From the NCBI GenBank assembly GCA_941918925.1, contig OW799237.1, positions 4,941,201-5,005,200 of the forward strand: a DNA stretch of 64,000 bases. Direction: 5' to 3'. The first letter of the stretch is position 1, and every line of letters starts with the position of its first letter. The notes under the pieces were generated by a model that worked only from the letters and a program-made list of their open reading frames with translations, did no database searches and was not told the DNA's origin. The DNA comes from Phyto melanocephala. Its lineage: Eukaryota; Arthropoda; Insecta; Diptera; Rhinophoridae. Positions 55,801 to 64,000 of the stretch are shown piece by piece. A program made the translations under genes and the position numbers.

Positions 55801-56886
55801 CACGGCCATGTTACGGGCAAAATTTACTTTTAAATTCTTATTTAACATTTTGCTCACTGATAAAATATTTGAATGCAGTTGTGGTATGTAAAGAACATTA
55901 TTGAGTGTGATGTTAGTAAAATGTGATTTAAGCATAACACTACCAATGCCTGTCGCCTTAACGCTCTCACCTGTTGCTAACATTACGTCTTGCTGTATCT
56001 CTTTTATGTTTGTAAAGGCAGAATAATCTCTGCACATGTGTGACGATGCGCCGCTGTCAAGAATCCAGCTCTGTTCTCTGTTGTTGAATTCGCCTTGACT
56101 TGCGCTGAAAGCTACTGCTGCATGCTTGTTGGTGTTGCCGTTGGTACTTACGTTTTTACATTGGGCTTTTATGTGCCCTTTTTTCCCGCAACCGTAGCAC
56201 GTAACATTTTTGTTCCGACGAACGTTATCAGGCCTTTCATAACTTTGAGGTTGATTTTTATAATTCTTAAAAACTTTACCGTATGTCTTTACTGCAAAAA
56301 CGTTGTCTGCCTTTTCCTGTTTATCCGTTCTCCTGTGTTCTTCTTCAAGTATTTTAACCTTTAGATTTTCCAGTTTCGGTAACACGTCTTGGGCCTCAAT
56401 AGCTACCACGAAATTATCCATGTCTTCTGGCAAGCTGCATAAAAATAAAATGCTTTGCATGTCATCTGGCATTTCGACATCTATTTCTTTGAGGTCATCA
56501 ATAATGCTGCAAAATTTGTTGATTTGCTCAGCCATCTTCTGTCCGTTATCAAAGCGAAAACGAACTAACTTTTTAAATAAGTTAACCTTCCGAGCTGGCC
56601 CCTTTGCTTTGTATAAACGAGATAAAACCATCCAAGCGGAATTGGCCGAATTACACTTCTTAATATGTAATAGTTCCGATGGCTTCACACTTAGAATTAT
56701 TGAAGCTAATGCCTTTTGGTCACTTGCAGACCATGCTGTTTTTTCAACCGCTGACGCATCTGGCTTACATGGTGTCGTAACAACAGACCACAAATCTTGA
56801 GTTATTAACACACTCTTCATTTGAATTGACCATGTATTATAATTGTCAGCAGACAATTTTTCAATTTGCGCCACAGTTCCAGACAT
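52894..56886 (-). CDS. Copia-type Gag-Pol polyprotein, 1330 aa
   Basis: One uninterrupted frame; I start it at the ATG of MSGTVAQIEKLSADNYNTWS, because upstream codons run into the primer-binding site and LTR. Approximate residues: copia-type Gag (1-220), CCHC knuckle CYGCGKKGHIKAQC (228-241), aspartic protease LDSGASSHMC (275-285), GAG-pre-integrase HSRFGH...CKICGLCK (400-445), integrase DDE core (TDICGP about 469, FIDDFSRY about 490, GVAERANRTL about 568), RT with YVDDIIIA (about 1010) and RNase H SSTEAEYVAL (about 1215). Between integrase and RT, PGRPKIVRTGKPGRPKK (about 782-800) looks like two AT-hooks. The polyprotein would self-process in cytoplasmic particles. All catalytic motifs appear intact. 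Confidence 0.95.
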   Translation of the reverse strand: MSGTVAQIEKLSADNYNTWSIQMKSVLITQDLWSVVTTPCKPDASAVEKTAWSASDQKALASIILSVKPSELLHIKKCNSANSAWMVLSRLYKAKGPARKVNLFKKLVRFRFDNGQKMAEQINKFCSIIDDLKEIDVEMPDDMQSILFLCSLPEDMDNFVVAIEAQDVLPKLENLKVKILEEEHRRTDKQEKADNVFAVKTYGKVFKNYKNQPQSYERPDNVRRNKNVTCYGCGKKGHIKAQCKNVSTNGNTNKHAAVAFSASQGEFNNREQSWILDSGASSHMCRDYSAFTNIKEIQQDVMLATGESVKATGIGSVMLKSHFTNITLNNVLYIPQLHSNILSVSKMLNKNLKVNFARNMAVIVKNGNPVFEANLKSGIFFANFINEEKVMTIKDNKMTKCQIWHSRFGHLNYKDLENLKKHNVVDGIDANFHSKNSCKICGLCKITSKPFKTYSNIRTSSLLEIVHTDICGPIRVSSLGGSVYFITFIDDFSRYMTVYFLKKKSEALSVFKKYKEISEKQTGSKIKIIRSDNGKEYINQEFQQFLDDQGIKRQTTVCYTPQQNGVAERANRTLTEMARCMLEESKVPHFLWAEAINTAAYIRNRCPTKLLPNVTPHELWNGRRPNVKYFKRFGCNAIMLNKKFKSKFQPKGMQCVFVGYSDVAKAYRLYNQTEKTIVVARDVIFLENDFDAEGICNSSNDSDLFTICFKNNNKDNVTADECGDVSEHECVFPKNVDKGAIITDDTNETSTANSREAESNNEDYESLDEMNGENIVTNPNVGPGRPKIVRTGKPGRPKKMYNSANVLQTDNSLMRAPMSVSEALNSTYSNEWLNAMKKEYNSLINNHTWTLSSLPKGHKPIGSKWVFSIKRDKNGKVEKFKARLVAKGCSQKYGLNYKETFSPVLKYSTIRLLLALAVEQEMYLHQMDVCTAYLNGGLSDEVYMRQPEHFVDKNKPDHVLKLNKAIYGLKQAGREWNSKLDGVLKSFGFTSCVTEPCLYRKQSNECVDLIGIYVDDIIIASRSVQNISLIKNNIMNNFECVDKGPLQYFLGMQIERDGDLGDIYLHQKQYIKNLLQRHGLEKCRSSSTPLDAGFQVYCNNKNCIRVEQVEYQGVIGELMYVAITTRPDIIHSISKLAQCNKDPHKEHLAGIKHVMRYLSSTINYKLHYRKTGKPIEGFVDADWGSNVLDRKSYTGFTYMVGGCAFTWESKKQGCVALSSTEAEYVALATAAKEAVYLRTLTSEIGLMDFKEPTVINSDNLSAQQIAKNPTHHAASKHIDIKHHFVRNLLNDKTIELKYVNTKDMVADILTKNLSKVKHLHFINLLGFKTI

Positions 56887-56938
56887 CCTTAAAAAATTTT
56901 TTGCAATAAATTTATCTAATTTCCAGTCCACGTGATGA

Positions 56939-56954
56939 CTGGGCCCATAACCTC
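56939..56954 (-). other. Primer-binding site, internal initiator tRNA-Met type
   Basis: Directly after the 5' LTR the minus strand reads GAGGTTATGGGCCCAG. It is complementary to the anticodon stem-loop region of initiator tRNA-Met (CUGGGCCCAUAACC), not to a tRNA 3' end. Drosophila copia is known to prime from such a half tRNA. Confidence 0.8.
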
Positions 56955-57130
56955 TGTTAAGGTGTTTTAGCTTCAATAATCACTTTATTAATAATTCAAC
57001 ATTTCATTTTATTACAATATATATAATACAGTTACATAACTATTTATCTGTTTTCTCTTTTGACATTTACTTTAGAAAATGTAGAGTTTTCAATACATTC
57101 GTGTTGTATTAATCAACTGACAATTCAACA
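56955..57130 (-). repeat. 5' LTR of the copia-type element
   Basis: 176 bp ending in the duplication AGATG. In element orientation it begins TGTTGAATTG and ends CCTTAACA. The TATA-like stretch is near 57018-57027. Confidence 0.93.
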
Positions 57131-57256
57131 AGATGGATAAATTTGTTTAATATAAACTTGTTATTGTCATTAACAATTCTTAGAATGCCGTCATTGAAAA
57201 AAACTGCCCTCTATTGACACAAGTCAAAATTACACTTAACTTTTCATCCCAATTGT

Positions 57257-58039
57257 ACAAGATATTCGGCCGTGTCGGATCTTATATACCCTTCATAACG
57301 TGTAGTCATGCAATAACAATAGTTTGTATCACCATTCATCTATAAACAAACATCCCATTGTAAAATCATAAATTTACGTATGTATGTTAAAAAAAAAACA
57401 TAAAAAAAATTTAAAAAAAATTAAAAAAAAATTTTAAAAAAAATTAAAAAAAAAATTAAAAAAAAAATTAAAAAAAAAATAAATAAAAATATAAATAATA
57501 AATATAAAATAAAAAAAAATTTTAAAAAAATTCAAAAAATATAAAAAAAATAAAAAAAAATTTTTTAAATAATAAAAATATAAATAATATATAAAATAAA
57601 AAAAAAAAAAAAAATTTGTTTGGCTCAGCTGGGATTCGATGTTACGTTTACTCTAACCAGTATACCACGTTTGTATGTATGTATGTATGTATGTATGTTG
57701 CTGTTGTATGTTATTGTTGAGTTAAAAAAAAACGAGGTGGTCGTGGGTTTTTGCTCATATCTCAGTTGTTTATGTACCGATGCTTCTGATTTTCAATGCC
57801 GATCTACTCCCGAATATTTCTGATATTTTAATACCTCACCCGGGTCCAGGCGATATCGAGGGGCTTAAAAAAGTTGATTTCAACATACACACGGACAGAC
57901 TGACAAAGCTTAATCGACTCCTCTATTCATGAGCTTTCAGAAAATATATACTTTATGGAGTCGAAAATGAAAATTGTAGTAATTACAAACGGAATGACAA
58001 ACCCAAATGTATCCTTACACTCACTATGTGAAGGGTATA
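57257..58039 (+). mobile_element. INE-1/HINE-like repeat, copy 4
   Basis: It starts ACAAGATATTCGGCCGTGTCGG (one hairpin base changed), then TATATACCCTTCATAACG. The centre is A-rich (57390-57620), followed by TTTGGCTCAGCTGGGATTCG and a (TATG)n microsatellite. It has ACGGACAGACTGACAAAGC, TATACTTTATGGAGTCG and a terminal GTGAAGGGTATA. It lies 121 bp from the copia element. Confidence 0.7.
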
Positions 58040-58846
58040 CAAATAAGTTTTATTATGCTAAACAAAAACATTTTAATAACACATACTCGTGTTTAAATTG
58101 TTTACATTTCGTTCAAATAGTTAAACATACGCTTACATACACATACTTTCTTTCCGTCTATCTTAATAGTTGTCAGTCTATGGATAAAATTGTGATTTGC
58201 CAAATTAATTATAAATTCCTTTAAAGAAAAAACAATTTTATTAAAATTTCGTATTTGGAATTACTTATCATCTTAAGAGTTCCCGCTGAATTGTATTATT
58301 TAGTTGAACTTCGATTTTGTTTTCAGTTCTTTTTGTTACTGTTAGGCAAGCTTTTGTTATTTATGACAGTCTTTGGGTTTAAATTTAAATAAAAATGTTA
58401 AATATAATAAATTATCAACTTTACAACTTATGTTTTAATCTAAATTTGCTATTAAGGGTTAATGAATCCTTTTTACCACTTTGAGTTTCTTGCGAATTAT
58501 GTAAATTGATCATTTTTCGTTTTTTTTTTTTAATTGTTGTTAATGCCAACTTGTCTTTTATATTATTGGTTTCGGATTTAAATTTCTTTTGTTACAAAAA
58601 ATCGAAGCTATTTTTAAAAAAACGCTTCAATTTGTAATCAAGCTTTTGTATTTAAAATGACTAATTAAATTAAGAATTCCTGTTGAATTTTTATATTTCG
58701 TTGATTAAAGATTTGTTTTCAATTCTCATTGTTACTGTGAGACAGGCTTATATTATTATTTATTACTACTACCCTTATTGGGTTTATTTATGCAAATAAA
58801 ATACAATTTTTTTTACATAAATTATAAACCTTACAACCATTGGCGT

Positions 58847-59005
58847 AGTTACAAATATTTTTTGGGGGTAGCAAAAGCTGGAAATCTTAAGCAGAATTAA
58901 TTTTATATGTATATTAAATGTTAATAGTAATAGTAATTTTTTTAAAGTTTGGGTGGTGGGGCGGCCCCAAAGGATGTAATAACGCGCATGCTTAGAACCA
59001 AATAA
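58847..59005. mobile_element. Unclassified insertion in the second tandem unit
   Basis: Unit 1 has TTACAAC...TTTTAATCTAAATTTGC. Unit 2 has the same flanks separated by about 160 bp that begin ATTGGCGTAGTTAC and include GGGGGTAGC and GTGGGGCGGCCCC. Beginnings like this occur in various DNA transposons. No inverted repeat or target duplication is clear. Confidence 0.4.
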
Positions 59006-59067
59006 ATAAATTTTTTTAATACAAATTTGCTATTTAAAAGTAGCCAAAAGTTAATGATCCCTTTTTT

Positions 59068-59820
59068 ATACCCTTCACCTGTGGTGCACAAGGGTATATA
59101 TAGCTTTGTCATTCCGTTTGTATAAAGTATATATTTTCTGAAAGCCTATGAATAGAGAAGTTGATTATGCACTGACCGTCTGCCCGTCTGTCCGTGTGTT
59201 GGTTGAAATCAACTATTAGAAGCAACTATATATTTTTCAGATCTGTGTATGGTATCAATCTTTTGGAAATATCCGGGAATGAATCGCTATTGAAATTCAG
59301 CACAATCGCCCCATAACTTTCTGAGATATGAGCAAAAAACCACGACCACCTCGTTTTTTCACAATTACAACAACATACGTATGTATATACTGGTAGAGTA
59401 AACGTGGTATCGAATCCCAGTTGAGGCAAAAAAAATGTTTCTTACTTTATATATTATTTATATTTATATTTTTATTGTTTTAATTTTTTATATTTTTATT
59501 GTTTTAATTTTTTATATTTTTTTTTTATTTTTTTAAAAAAAATTTTTTTAATTTTTTAAAAATTTTTTAATTTTTTTTCGTTTTTAATACATTTTTTTAT
59601 GTTTTTTTGTTTTTAATACATTTTTTTATGTTGTTTTGTAATTTTTTTTTTTTTTGAAACATACATAAACTCAATTTATAATTCTGCAAAGGATGTTTTG
59701 TATATGTACGTACGTATTTTATATGAGATAAATGGTGATACAAACAATTGTTATTGCATGACTACACATTGTGAAGGGTATATAAGATTCGGCACGGCCG
59801 AATATAGCACTCTTACTTGT
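59068..59820 (-). mobile_element. INE-1/HINE-like repeat, copy 5, with inferred empty site
   Basis: The reverse complement starts ACAAGTAAGAGTGC, then ATTCGGCCGTGCCGAAT, and ends GTGGTGCAC...GGTGAAGGGTATA. Forward it runs from TATACCCTTCACC to CTCTTACTTGT. The neighbouring tandem unit preserves the uninterrupted site (CCTTTTTACCACTTTGAG). This shows the element inserted within a T run, apparently without a target duplication, consistent with Helentron-type insertion between two Ts. Confidence 0.75.
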
Positions 59821-60060
59821 TACCCTTTGAGTTGTTTTTTTTTTTTTTTTGAATTATGCAAATTGCTGATTTTTCGGTTGATTAGAAATTATTATTAATG
59901 GACCAGAATAGAACATTTAACTTATAGACTTAAATTAATTAACGAAACTTGTTTCCGAAAAGATAAATTTTTTTAAAGGGACACGTTTACTTCTATTTTA
60001 TATTATTGTTTGTGGCTTAAATATCTTTTTTTTTAAATTAATTTTTTCACAATTTTTTAC

Positions 60061-61012
60061 AGATTTTATTTCTTATATGCAGCTGACAAATTTAGATTAT
60101 ATCAGACATTTTGGCGCCAATATTAAAAAATTATAAAAATTCAAAATATTTTTTTTTTAATTTTAAAGTGTATAGTTGCTGTTGGTACTCGTATTAATTG
60201 ATTTAATACAACTATACATCTTCAATTTATATATATTTTTTTGTAATGTTGTGTCCAATTTCATGTTATCACTTAGATGTGAATGCCTGTTTTTTAATTG
60301 TAATTGTAAAACTAATAAAATAATTACACTGTTCTAATAAGGCAAAAATAAGTGTAATTTTTTTATTTTTGTTTTTATTTACATTTCAATAAATGTTATT
60401 TGTTTGTGTGCTGTTGTGTTTAATTTCCTATTGCATCCTCTATAAGTATTTTTTCCTTTGTCAAGCAAATATGGCAATTCAATTATCACACACATGTTGC
60501 CAGATCTGACTACATCTCTATAAATTTTTGTTCTTGGCCGCTTTACGATTTTGTTTTTGCTATAGTTCTTTAACTAACAAATTGTATTGCCGAAATCGTT
60601 CACGTGTAGATTGCAGAAATATTTAATTGCAAATATATTGCAAAATAATCGTTCAAACTTATTTTTAGGAAATAATGTTGAACATCAACTGTCAAATAAG
60701 ATTGTTATTTCTTTCATATGTGTTGTTTTCGTGAATTTAATGAAAGAAGCTTGTGACTGTGGAAAAAAGCATTTTTTAAATTAAATAACAAGAAAAGGAC
60801 AAAACTATCAAAATAAAAAAAACACAGTTGATAAATATTTTTGTTTGCAAACAAAAGGAAGAATTCACAGTGAATGTTTAAAATGTATGTTCAAAACTCA
60901 CTACGTATTCTCCACCTGAACACATTAGCTTGCACATAAAAATTTTTCACTACTATTCTGCCCAAGTTATCGCTTATGTTCAGAAAAAAATATTGAAAGT
61001 AGAGTCGTCCCG
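60061..61012. other. AT-rich spacer, nothing recognised
   Basis: No gene is supported. Short frames here lack domain signals. Confidence 0.45.
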
Positions 61013-61278
61013 TTAAGGTGAATTCACCCATTTGTTCTGAACAAAATTTTTTCCGGAAAATAACATTTTTTACTGAGACTTTTCTGCAGAACGATTTACT
61101 CATTTTAGAAAATTTGTCTGAAAAAACAAAGCTGCCATATAATATTAAAATGCAAACAGTTGTACAAAGTGGCAGCACCGCTAGCAAACTATGTAAATAA
61201 ATACAAACGTAAATTATTTCATTAAAATATATGTAAAGAAAATGTCGAATAGAAGAAAACTAAAATTATTATTTTTAA

Positions 61279-61533
61279 TTGAAGTGCATAAAGTCAATTT
61301 GTTTGCAAAAGAAATTTATAAAAAAAAATCGAAAAAAAGTCGCAGTGAGAAAAATCTTAAGAGAAAGAAGATCACACGGTTTATTTCACACATTGGTTCC
61401 TGATATGCAACTTAATGACGTGGAGTCCTTTATAAATTTTTACCGTATGGATCCAAACACGTTTCAAGAACTCCTTGAAATTTTAGGACCAGTGGCGGCT
61501 CCTATTTCATTCCATAAACCCTCTTTTAAATAA
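61279..61533 (+). pseudogene. Harbinger transposase (HARBI1-like) N-terminal fragment
   Basis: After a basic stretch, the frame reads KILRERRSHGLFHTLVPDMQ, then NFYRMDPNTFQELLEILGP. This is the conserved N-terminal helical region (R.ERR.HG..H.L......FRM....F.ELL..VGP) of PIF/Harbinger transposases. It stops after 84 codons. The whole DDE catalytic domain is absent, so the product is not an active nuclease. Confidence 0.8.
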
Positions 61534-61555
61534 TTATTTTTGTATGCACTATTGC

Positions 61556-61633
61556 TCATGTCATACAAACATTCTCTTCCTGGTTTTTTAATTCTTCTAT
61601 TAATTTTTGAGCAATATTTTCATTAAATTCCAT
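61556..61633 (-). pseudogene. Harbinger Myb/SANT-like protein N-terminus
   Basis: A minus-strand ATG opens MEFNENIAQKLIEELKNQEE and ends at a stop after 25 codons. Autonomous Harbinger elements encode a second DNA-binding protein of the Myb/SANT (MADF-like) type in divergent or convergent orientation. 'AQKLIEEL' fits the first helix of such a domain. The assignment rests on position plus this short similarity. Confidence 0.5.
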
Positions 61634-61899
61634 TTTAATTGTTAATTTTCGGCAAAAACAATTTTTATATAATAAATGAACTGACACTGTGTGATGTGGC
61701 AACCAAATTCAATTTTCATGTAAATATTGAAAAAAAGTGGCATCCCAATTCAGTTTCTTCTGAACAAGAATTAAAATTAAACCAATTCATGTTCAATTTC
61801 TGAACAAAATAATCTCTCTCTCTCTCAAAAGTAAAACGTCAAACTCAATATAAAAAAAATTTGTTCTGATCTAAAATTTTATGGGTGAATCCAGCTTTA

Positions 61900-64000
61900 C
61901 TATCATATTTAATAAAAATAATTTACGTGTTGCTTTTTAAAGTAGTCTGCTTGTAAAAAAAACATTCTTTATATGTAAAATGCAAATAAGATTCCAAAAT
62001 TGATTGGCAACACTACCACATCTTTTCTCAATATTACGTATTTTGTTTCTCTCATTCCAGTATTTAGAATTATCAAAATTATCATTGAGTTAATCACAAA
62101 GTATAACATTATTTATTCAACAATTCAAAAATTTTTTCAACAATTTTTAATATTTAAGAAAAACCATGTATGACATTATAATAGCATACTTTGTGCATAC
62201 CCAAAATATATGTACGTAAAATCGATCAACAAGTATTAAATATAAGAAAACAAAAATCTATTGATTTTAATATGGCTGGGCAATGAATGATGTTAATATT
62301 TTTGTTTTTTTTTTACACCTAAACTTGTGAACAATAAAAACTATCAACTTTAACGCATTAAAACAATATTAACTTCTTCATTATTTTTTAAATTAATTTT
62401 TTTAAATTTATTGTGCAGCTTAAATTTAAAAATAATAAATAACGGTTGACAGATCTTTTTTTGTTGAGTAATTTTTACAAAATAATGTCTTAATTAAAAA
62501 ATAACAATGACATTTTAATTAGGTTAAATTTTACTTTGTATTATTTTTTACATACCTAATATGTAATTTGCTTGAATTAAATAAAACCAGTGACGCCAAG
62601 ACGAATTCTTTTTGTTTTATTGCAATTAATTTGACTTAATTTCAATATCAATAAAATAAACTTGAATGAATTTTATTTCATTATTTTTTAATTAAATTAT
62701 TTAATAAATTTTTTTTAATATTTTTTATACTTCCGTGAATTCATAATAAATAATTCCTGCAAAATATTAATTATATGAAAAAAACCAACTGTGATTTTGT
62801 TTAAAATTTAAATAAAATAAAAATTAATAAATACATCACGTTGTTTCACTCCAAATAAATAAAGTATTAAACTAAAAGTTTGTTTTAATGCACTAAAGTT
62901 TTCATTGTTTTATTTTAGTAATTAAAAAAACATTTCAATGAATTTGTTAGCTGATATTTACACTGCAAATATTGATTTTCTTGGGTTTATGTTGTGATGG
63001 TTTAAAGGGAAGAAAATTTGTTTAACTCTTTGCATTTTTAAGGTAGCAAATTGATTTAGAGTTCTGCAATGAAAATTTAAATTGCTTTAATTGTTAAAAA
63101 AAATATGTAAATGTTTGGCAATTGCCAACACTCAGACATAAAGCATCAAAAGACGCTTACTAAAATAAAAGACAGAATTTTACATTTAACACAATCATTG
63201 TACAGTTCCTATACTCTTAATAGAAACCTGAGGAAATAATAAATTTAAAAAATCATGTATGACAATAAAAAGTGTTACCGGATCTTAATGAAGTATTAAA
63301 TCATTTTGGGTATTATTATTATGTGTATAATGGCTGTAAAAATATAAAAAAAAAATATGTAAAAAATTATAAAATAAAGATTTTAATAAACATTTATTTA
63401 TTACAATATTTAGCAATAAAAATCTGAGTTCTCAAATAAATTTTATAAAAAGCTATATTTTTGTTAGTTAATTTGCATAAAAATTATAGCCGGCTTGCAA
63501 TAAAACGTTTTTATTAACACATTTAACTTCATAAATTCATATAATTTTTCCTTACAAAAGGTGGTTTAAGAAGCAATTGTTTTTTTTGTGTGTGTGTGTT
63601 AAAAGCGTGCTATTTATTAGTTAACGTTTAACAGGTTTAAAAAGTAATTAAAATTAGTTTTTTCAGTTTTCTCAAAGAATTTTATTCTTAAATAAATATT
63701 TTTCTATATGCATACATATGTATGTATGTACGTATGTTTTCGCAATACTGTTTTACTTTATTTACAAAAAATTAAGGAACAAAATATAAACTTGGCAGCA
63801 TTCCTCTATCATATCTAAGTTGTTGCCAGATTAAGCACTTTTTAGTTGGGAAACTTGATTTTTTTAAATTTAATAAAAATTTTATTTTTTAACAATAAAA
63901 AAACATTTTTATAAATAGAGTTCTTAATATACACAGATATGTATAAGTATGTATTTAAAGGGTGTTACCTAAATATGTAAAAATTCTCATAATATCAACC
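61900..64000. other. AT-rich spacer, microsatellites only
   Basis: No gene or mobile-element end was recognised. A (TG)n run lies near 63588-63599 and a TATG/ACAT patch near 63710-63735. Just inside the Harbinger element a (TC)n run sits at about 61812-61825. Confidence 0.45.

Larger units (their letters stand above)
52656..57130 (-). mobile_element. Copia-type LTR retrotransposon, intact, 4.48 kb
   Basis: Two 176-bp LTRs (TGTT...AACA ends) flank one long open gag-pol frame, all in minus orientation. The 5-bp target duplication AGATG is perfect (52651-52655, 57131-57135). The LTRs look identical over 176 bp when read side by side. The primer-binding site matches an internal part of initiator tRNA-Met, as in Drosophila copia, and a purine tract precedes the 3' LTR. 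Domain order protease-integrase-RT-RNase H is that of the Ty1/copia superfamily. Nothing visible disables the copy, so it may be recent and potentially active. Confidence 0.96.
58275..60060. repeat. Tandem duplication (about 400-bp unit), second unit interrupted twice
   Basis: Unit 1 (58275-58670) and unit 2 (from 58671) share AAGA.TTCC..TTGAATT, TTTGTTTTCA, TTGTTACTGT, AATTTGCTATT, GTTAATGATCC-like and ACTTTGAGTT segments in order. Unit 2 is interrupted by a roughly 160-bp segment (about 58847-59005, starting ATTGGCGTAGTTACAA) and by the INE-1-like element at 59068-59820. After that it resumes with ACCCTTTGAGTTG and continues to about 60060. It is non-coding. Confidence 0.65.
61016..61896. 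mobile_element. PIF/Harbinger transposon, internally deleted, 881 bp
   Basis: Terminal inverted repeats AGGTGAATTCACCCAT and (inverted) AGCTGGATTCACCCAT match at 14 of 16 positions, and GTTCTGA..AAA follows near both ends. The target duplication is TTA on both sides (61013-61015, 61897-61899). Inside are the N-terminal parts of the two genes that autonomous Harbinger elements carry: a transposase on plus (61279-61533) and a Myb/SANT-like protein on minus (61556-61633). They converge at a deletion near 61534-61555. The copy is non-autonomous. Confidence 0.86.

Noticed and set aside
59226..59429. Small frames shared among the INE-1-like copies
   Set aside because: Similar peptides appear in copies 1, 3, 4 and 5 only because the DNA is repeated; stops and frameshifts differ between copies, so no coding selection is visible.

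Overview
The window is AT-rich eukaryotic DNA from a higher (schizophoran, probably calyptrate) fly. This rests on compact insect-type genes with short GT-AG introns, homologues of Drosophila SYF2, ZNF277 and LSM10, two insect fatty acyl-CoA reductases (FARs), and transposable elements typical of flies. Among these are repeats resembling Drosophila INE-1 (recalled resemblance, no search run). No bacterial-style operons, CRISPR arrays or viral genomes are visible.

Genes. A housekeeping block lies at 11.2-15.5 kb: SYF2 (+), ZNF277 (-) and LSM10 (+). Next comes FAR A on the minus strand (seven recognised coding exons, 15659-18730; the first coding exon with the ATG was not found). FAR B is a complete five-exon minus-strand gene at 42200-46835 (535 aa). 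The two FARs share intron positions and phases, so they look like ancient duplicates now 24 kb apart and separated by transposons. LSM10 and FAR A converge, and their 3' ends probably overlap.

Mobile elements make up most of the rest. There are small inverted-repeat elements at 547-788 and 2246-3123, and an internally deleted piggyBac at 5360-7132. Six INE-1/HINE-like elements lie at 8685, 19230, 35079, 39709, 57257 and 59068. A fold-back element at 14608-14877 carries a hammerhead-like motif. A tRNA-derived SINE is at 22093-22311 and decayed mariner copies are at 22460 and 45630. A nested stack at 24581-26025 holds a Helitron inside an inverted-repeat element, next to a Harbinger MITE inside another. 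A hAT-like MITE is at 26938-27369. A nearly intact Jockey-type LINE is at 30433-34595, a truncated mariner-type element at 50088-50988, a copia-type LTR retrotransposon with an open gag-pol frame and apparently identical LTRs at 52656-57130, and an internally deleted PIF/Harbinger element at 61016-61896.

The remaining spacers are AT-rich, with microsatellites and no gene I can support. Exon boundaries come from reading frame, splice consensus and family resemblance, without transcript evidence. No completely new system is evident. The most interesting points are the nested and empty-site evidence for transposon insertions, the hammerhead-like fold, the very young copia copy and the paired FAR genes.
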